The position numbers and the translations under genes were made by a program. From positions 1 to 39,690 of the forward strand of contig CAZBWW010000008.1 in assembly GCA_964496005.1 (NCBI GenBank): a DNA stretch of 39,690 bases, written 5' to 3'. Shown here piece by piece: positions 38,285-39,690 of this stretch. The DNA comes from CAZBWW01 sp964496005. Lineage in GTDB: Bacteria > Patescibacteriota > WWE3 > UBA101185 > UBA10185. Positions within the stretch are counted from its first letter, which is position 1, and every line of letters begins with the position of its first letter. A model generated the notes under the pieces. It did not search any database. It saw only the letters and a list, made by a program, of their open reading frames with translations, and was not told the DNA's origin.

Positions 38285-39690
38285 TTAGCTGACCACAATA
38301 TTCACAATTTTTGCCGGAATATAAATAAATTGGGTAATAGTTTTTTCCCTTATATAACCGGCTATTTTTTCATTTTTCAGTATTTGCGCCTTTACTTCAT
38401 TCTCACTACTGTTTCTACTAATTTCAATGGTATCGCGTACCTTGCCGTTTATTTGAACCGGAATTGTGATTTTATCTTCCATAGTTAGTTTATCGTTAAA
38501 CTCGGGCCAGGGCTGTAAATGCACACTATTTTCTTTCTGCCACTTTTTATACGTATTAGCAGTTTGCCATAATTCTTCAGCTAAAAACGGCGCAAACGGC
38601 GCGATTACCAAAATAAACTTTTGCCATAATTCATTTGGAATTTCCTTTTCTTTTTTGAGTAAATTCACAAAAATCATAATTTCACTTACTGCCGTGTTCA
38701 TTTTTAATTTTTCAAGCATATCGGTCATATTTTTCACCATTTTGTGATAACTTTTGTTGATTTCTGAGGTTTCAGTTAACGCTTTTGATGTGACTTTATT
38801 TTGTAACTCAAAAATAGTTTTCACTAATCTAAAACATGCCATTATGCCATTCTCATTCCATGGGTAGGTGTCTTCGTATGGGCCGATAAAAGCAAGATAA
38901 ACTCTTGCGGCATCAGCACCGTAATTTTCAAGCACATCCTTAGGATCAACAATATTTCCGCGTGACTTAGACATAACATGGTTGTCCGGCCCAAGTAGTA
39001 ACCCGCCGCTCATTCTAAAATTAAAGGGTTCAGGTGTAGGAACACAACCTTGATCATACAAAAATTTATACCAAAAGCGGGCATAAATTAGGTGTGCTGT
39101 TGTGTGTGCAGCTGTTCCAAAATAATTGTCTACAGGCAGCCAGTAGTTCATTTTTTCAAAATCGGCAAATTGTTCGTCATTATGCGGATCCAGATATCTA
39201 ATGTAATACCAATTAGACCCTGCCCACGTCGGCATTGTGTCAGTTTCCCGTTTTGCTGGCTTGCCGGTACTATCGGTAGTTTCTACCCAGTCTTTATTTT
39301 TTGCTAATGGACTAATACCATCTTTACCCGCCAAAAAATCTTGCATAACTGGCAATTCTACGGGTAAGTCCTTTTCCTGTACTGCTTCGATAGACCCATC
39401 TTCTTTATAAAGTAGTGGAATTGGCTCTCCCCAGTATCTTTGGCGCGAAAACACTTGATTTCGGATTTTATACATTTTTTCAGGCTTCCCTTTATTTTCT
39501 TGTGTAAGCCTATCAATCACCGTTTTTTTAAAGTTCTCGGAATCCTGCCCGTCATAACCTGCGGAATTTATAACTGTACCCTGACCAGCGTATATAATAT
39601 TAGGATCAGTATCACCAGCTTCGTCAGGATTTTTTATCACCTCAATAATTTCCAACCCGTATTTGATTTCCTCATTAGTATATAATAATC
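38285..39690 (-). CDS. leuS: Leucyl-tRNA synthetase, C-terminal part
   Basis: The gene charges tRNA-Leu in the cytoplasm. Its frame stays open to the right edge, so about 468 C-terminal residues are present and the N-terminal HIGH motif is outside the window. Visible landmarks are the post-editing segment RNQVFSRQRYWGEPIPLLY, the WAGSNWYYIRYLDPHN core stretch, KMSKS-type loop VMSKSRGN (the Lys before Met replaced by Val, the second Lys kept), the anticodon-binding domain, and the C-terminal VQINGKVRD typical of bacterial LeuRS. The first in-frame start seen (39655) is internal. It is identified with confidence; the Val in the KMSKS position is a natural variant. Confidence 0.96.
   Translation of the reverse strand, partial: LLYTNEEIKYGLEIIEVIKNPDEAGDTDPNIIYAGQGTVINSAGYDGQDSENFKKTVIDRLTQENKGKPEKMYKIRNQVFSRQRYWGEPIPLLYKEDGSIEAVQEKDLPVELPVMQDFLAGKDGISPLAKNKDWVETTDSTGKPAKRETDTMPTWAGSNWYYIRYLDPHNDEQFADFEKMNYWLPVDNYFGTAAHTTAHLIYARFWYKFLYDQGCVPTPEPFNFRMSGGLLLGPDNHVMSKSRGNIVDPKDVLENYGADAARVYLAFIGPYEDTYPWNENGIMACFRLVKTIFELQNKVTSKALTETSEINKSYHKMVKNMTDMLEKLKMNTAVSEIMIFVNLLKKEKEIPNELWQKFILVIAPFAPFLAEELWQTANTYKKWQKENSVHLQPWPEFNDKLTMEDKITIPVQINGKVRDTIEISRNSSENEVKAQILKNEKIAGYIREKTITQFIYIPAKIVNIVVS

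Noticed and set aside
1..39690. CRISPR array or insertion sequence
   Set aside because: I saw no regularly spaced repeats and no transposase or inverted-repeat pair of IS type; the only direct repeats are the tRNA 3'-end copies.

Overview
The window looks like a chromosomal contig from a Candidate Phyla Radiation (Patescibacteria) bacterium. It is AT-rich, has short intergenic spaces, uses the standard bacterial code (UGA is a stop), and carries many small membrane proteins and families common in that group: an N-terminal UBA-like segment joined to a four-helix membrane domain, a short DNA polymerase I without the 5' nuclease, DUF4203 and YjdF-like membrane proteins, pilin-like proteins and a soluble lytic transglycosylase. 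The phylum is an inference from gene content. I cannot place it in a class.

Layout. 1-7600 is a housekeeping block: the end of gatA, a small HEPN-like protein, gatB, a Klenow-type polA, a ClpE-type unfoldase under a CIRCE-like operator, a tiny membrane protein, and ribosomal protein L19 with a long acidic N-terminal extension. 7650-12050 is accessory: tRNA-Lys with a duplicated 3' end that flanks a Nudix gene, a methyltransferase, a P-loop kinase-like gene broken by an assembly gap, a second Nudix gene and three unknown proteins. 12113-19817 is a minus-strand block of envelope and peptide genes: a GT-C-like membrane protein, a phosphodiester glycosidase (also holding an assembly gap), a pseudopilin-like protein, a DUF5671-like protein, an M20 dipeptidase, an M29 aminopeptidase and a type IV pilin. 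19919-20510 is a compact, highly structured stretch (strong promoter, short leader peptide, attenuator-like terminator, nested hairpin, 64-residue protein) that I cannot assign. 20565-29650 holds a membrane thioredoxin, a candidate structured RNA, a DEDDh exonuclease, an AI-2E family permease, tRNA-Glu with a second 3'-end duplication, a peptide-binding protein, tRNA-His, a DUF616-like glycosyltransferase and a truncated CYTH gene. 29719-38227 has a TPR/AAA+ pair, a HELGH zincin, a second GT-C-like protein paralogous to the first, and a plus-strand membrane/cell-wall cluster. The window ends in the C-terminal half of leucyl-tRNA synthetase on the minus strand.

The most consistent unexplained signal is in gene starts. 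At least fourteen genes have a -10 hexamer, often the extended TGn form, only 6-8 bases before the start codon and no Shine-Dalgarno sequence, so their mRNAs should be leaderless. Several genes inside operons instead have clear Shine-Dalgarno sites. Other points of interest are the two tRNA genes whose 3' ends are duplicated downstream, the leader/attenuator region near 20 kb, the multi-branched RNA element near 21.2 kb, and the HEPN-like protein lodged between gatA and gatB.
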